Positions 61,537-64,000 of a DNA stretch of 64,000 nucleotides are shown here, in pieces (the stretch's first letter is position 1; each line of letters opens with the position of its first letter). The notes under the pieces were generated by a model. The model did no database searches. It was not told where the DNA came from and saw only the letters and a program-made list of their open reading frames with translations. The stretch comes from Monosporascus cannonballus (Eukaryota; Ascomycota; Sordariomycetes; Xylariales): the NCBI GenBank assembly GCA_004154925.1, contig QJNS01000008.1:558001-622000 (forward strand), in the 5' to 3' direction. The position numbers and the translations under genes were made by a program.

Positions 61537-62907
61537 ATCTGGGACTCTCTTAGGAAAGTAGATGTGAAATTGTTATTACGAGGTCAGATTGTCAGCTTTT
61601 AGCCATAAAGAAATGGCCAAAAAAATATAAATAAATAAATAAATAAAAATAAGAGTATATGGAGTTGATCTCTCAGGGTAGTGGATAGAACGGGATTCCA
61701 GATGAAGAAGGAAATCCGGATCAATAAGCGAGTTAGGGGCTTAAATGGGAATATACGAAAGGGTTACTGTACGGCAGGAGAGTCGCATGCCACTTTACCT
61801 TTGTCAATCCCCGGACGCATCCATTGAATGCACCGTAACGTGGGGCTGACTGATCCCTACCCTTACCCCTCCCTTATCCCGTTTTGGTACACGAAGACCT
61901 GCAAGCCGCGCATACGTAACCCCTACTTTGGCATAGGTGCATAAGATGCATTACAGTTTATACGGCATATACTCGAACACTTGTTCACCATATGGGGTGT
62001 TCTATAACAATCTGAACCTCATTTCAATAACTTCTTACTGAATATCTCCAGCTGCTTAAGTAATCACTGAGGTTCCAGGTTATGGCAACCTCGAAATCAT
62101 CCAGAAAGGAGGAGAAGAAGACAAAACCTGGAAGTTATGCTTACGATAAAACATGCCCCAGGGGATGGGGTGTACCTTGGAACATGTCTATGCACATACG
62201 CCTCCTCCCTTCCTCGTTCAGCGGTTGGTCAGCGTGGCCTAATACAGTAATACTGGAGGGTTATTATTCATCGGCCTTCTTCATGGCACGTCATCCTACA
62301 TATCTCACAACGTTAATTCGTCTCGATGCTTTCTGTATCGTTGCTTGTCGCGCTATTACCTCGGTGAGGCAGCAACATCTTCGAAAAATGTTCATCCGTT
62401 CGGCCTTCGTCGGTTCAAAATGGCTGGTGGGTACCTGCTGCCTTACCAGCACTTCGAAAGGATAGGCTCGGTCTCATTTATATACGCTAAATATAACAAG
62501 ACTGCACTATACACCGCTATCCCCTCCCATGATACAGGAGATGGACAATCATGATCTACCCTCCGTTCTCGGACCTGCTCCGTTGTTGTCTGGCATGACA
62601 ACCCCTCCAAAATAAGGGTCCATATACCTCGGACTATGCAGTACGCGCCCGGGGTGATATATAGGTCTCCTCTCTACGTCTGCTTCTTTTCTATAGCTAT
62701 ACCCTACCTTGACACTCACTTGACTCATTGTTTGACTTGCCAGACCTCCCGCCCTTTAACCTCCTCTGCCAGATCCCTCCCTCTGTTCCCCACTGCTTTT
62801 CTTTATTTCCTTGAGCTACAGACCCACCATATCTCACTCCGAGGTACGTAACTGTCGGAGTTTTTCGCTCTGTGATAGTCGGTTGATACTCTAGTCCAAG
62901 ACAGAGG
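61537..62907. promoter_or_regulatory. Divergent upstream region of GSI-like and SDR genes
   Basis: 1.37 kb between opposed start codons. It contains an AAAT-type microsatellite (about 61,627-61,650) near the GSI-like start. CT-rich tracts (about 62,740-62,820) precede the dehydrogenase start, typical of fungal promoters. An unconvincing 127-codon ORF at 62,082-62,465 is not accepted. Confidence 0.45.
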
Positions 62908-63931
62908 ATGGCTTCGGCTACAGAGCCCAAAGGCCGCTTGGCAGGCAAGAACGCTATCATTACCGGAGCTGCTGGGTAGGTTACCCTTGAGATCATGCAC
63001 GGCCAGAGCAGAGTACCCGAAGAGAGCGTCTTACTGAGGCAAACGCCAGTGGTATCGGTCTCGAGACCTCCATCCTATTTGCTAAGGAGGGCGCCAGCGT
63101 GTTGATGACGGACATATCCGAGCCCCCGCTAGAGAAGGCAAAGGCCAAGGTCCTCCAGCTGGTCCCTAATGCTGTCCGAGTCGAGACGAGGGTAAGCTCC
63201 CTCTTAGTTTACGTGCTTTTACAAACCTACCCAGAAAATATGAACGACGGCAACTAATTCGCGATGCCATCGCCCTCCAGGTCTGTGACGTTTCCAAGGA
63301 GAGCCAGGTGCAAGCGGCCGTCGAATCCGTCGACTCGTGGGGCGGCGTCGACGTCATGTTCAACAATGCGGGGATCATGCACGGCCGGGACGACGACGCC
63401 GTGGGTACGCCCGAGGACATCTGGGACCTGACCATGGCCATCAACGTCAAGGGCGTGTGGTACGGCAGCAAGCACGCCGTGCTCTCGCTGCGGAGGCACA
63501 AGAAGACGAAGGGCAGCGTCGTCAACACGGCGTCGGTGGTGGCCCTCGTGGGATCCGCGACCCCGCAGCTCGCGTACACGGCGTCCAAGGGCGCCGTGCT
63601 GGCGCTGACGCGCGAGCTCGCCATCGTCCACGCCCGCGAGGGCTACCGCTTCAACAGCCTGTGCCCGGCGCCCCTCAACACGCCGCTGCTGCAAGACTGG
63701 CTCGGCGACGACCTGCCCAAGCGCATGCGCCGCGAGATCCACTTCCCGTCGGGACGCTTCGGCGAGGCCGTCGAGCAGGCGCAGGCCGTCCTGTTCTTGG
63801 CGAGCGACGAGGCGAGCTTCGTCAACGGCCACGACATGGTCGTCGACGGCGGCATGACCAAGGCCTACGTTACTCCCGAGGGAGCGCCGTTGCCCGCGCC
63901 CACCAACAACGCCCTCAAGAACGAGCTGTGA
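62908..63931 (+). CDS. Short-chain dehydrogenase/reductase (classical SDR)
   Basis: NAD(P)-dependent oxidoreductase with a Rossmann fold, 286 residues. Three exons: 62908-62975, 63050-63191 and 63281-63931. Intron 1 (GTAGGT..CCAG) splits the cofactor motif, which reads TGAAGGIG at residues 19-26 after splicing. An Asp follows the second strand (MTDISEP), which usually favours NAD(H). NNAG is at 98-101; the catalytic tetrad is Asn125, Ser155, Tyr169 and Lys173 (YTASK). The substrate is not evident from sequence; relatives act on alcohols, sugars, and 3-oxoacyl or xenobiotic groups. The C-terminal tail (LPAPTNNALKNEL) is short and hydrophilic. The gene is divergent from the GSI-like gene, so the two may be co-regulated (inference). 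Confidence 0.94.
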
Positions 63932-64000
63932 GGGCCGGTCCGGCGCGGGGATTGGCACACGTGCTTTGACGCAGGAAGTGCGGAGTCTGGCGCTGGGGAT

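Overview
The window is nuclear DNA of a filamentous ascomycete (Pezizomycotina). The evidence is short introns of about 50-190 bases with GT..AG borders and CTAAC/CTGAC-like branch sites, a Zn2Cys6 transcription factor, a LaeA-like methyltransferase, and transposons ruined by C-to-T and G-to-A changes, the mark of repeat-induced point mutation (RIP). I cannot name the genus.

Bases 1 to about 20,820 form a very AT-rich, gene-free block of dead transposons. Recognisable in it are the 3' two-thirds of a Ty1/copia element (1-2,682) and one structurally complete but mutated Ty3/gypsy element with a chromodomain (12,166-19,421). The gypsy element has two 432-base LTRs and a 5-base target duplication. 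The AT-rich stretches between and around them are not assignable by eye. The block ends in a 118-base foldback and the 3' LTR of a deleted element (21,082-21,244).

Bases 21,600-27,612 hold a compact three-gene group: a Zn2Cys6 regulator (minus), quinolinate phosphoribosyltransferase (plus) and indoleamine 2,3-dioxygenase (minus). The two enzymes catalyse the last and the first steps of the kynurenine route from tryptophan to NAD. They lie tail to tail, and the regulator is divergent from the phosphoribosyltransferase.

Bases 27,600-45,400 are gene-poor. They carry a LaeA-like methyltransferase (33,566-34,778), a weak candidate gene (36,878-37,506), and a divergent pair: a GH105 unsaturated rhamnogalacturonyl hydrolase and a Dal5-type MFS transporter. 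A TA-flanked foldback element with 200-base arms follows (43,901-44,406).

Bases 45,477-63,931 hold a copper amine oxidase, a DHA1-type MFS transporter, a small spliced gene of unknown function, a wrecked Dal5-type MFS pseudogene, a glutamine-synthetase-I-like enzyme and a short-chain dehydrogenase. Amine oxidase, GSI-like enzyme, dehydrogenase and transporters would fit uptake and breakdown of amines, but this grouping is inference. I found no rRNA, tRNA or CRISPR. Gene coordinates are full spans from start codon to stop codon; exon borders are given in the evidence and were checked for reading-frame continuity by hand.
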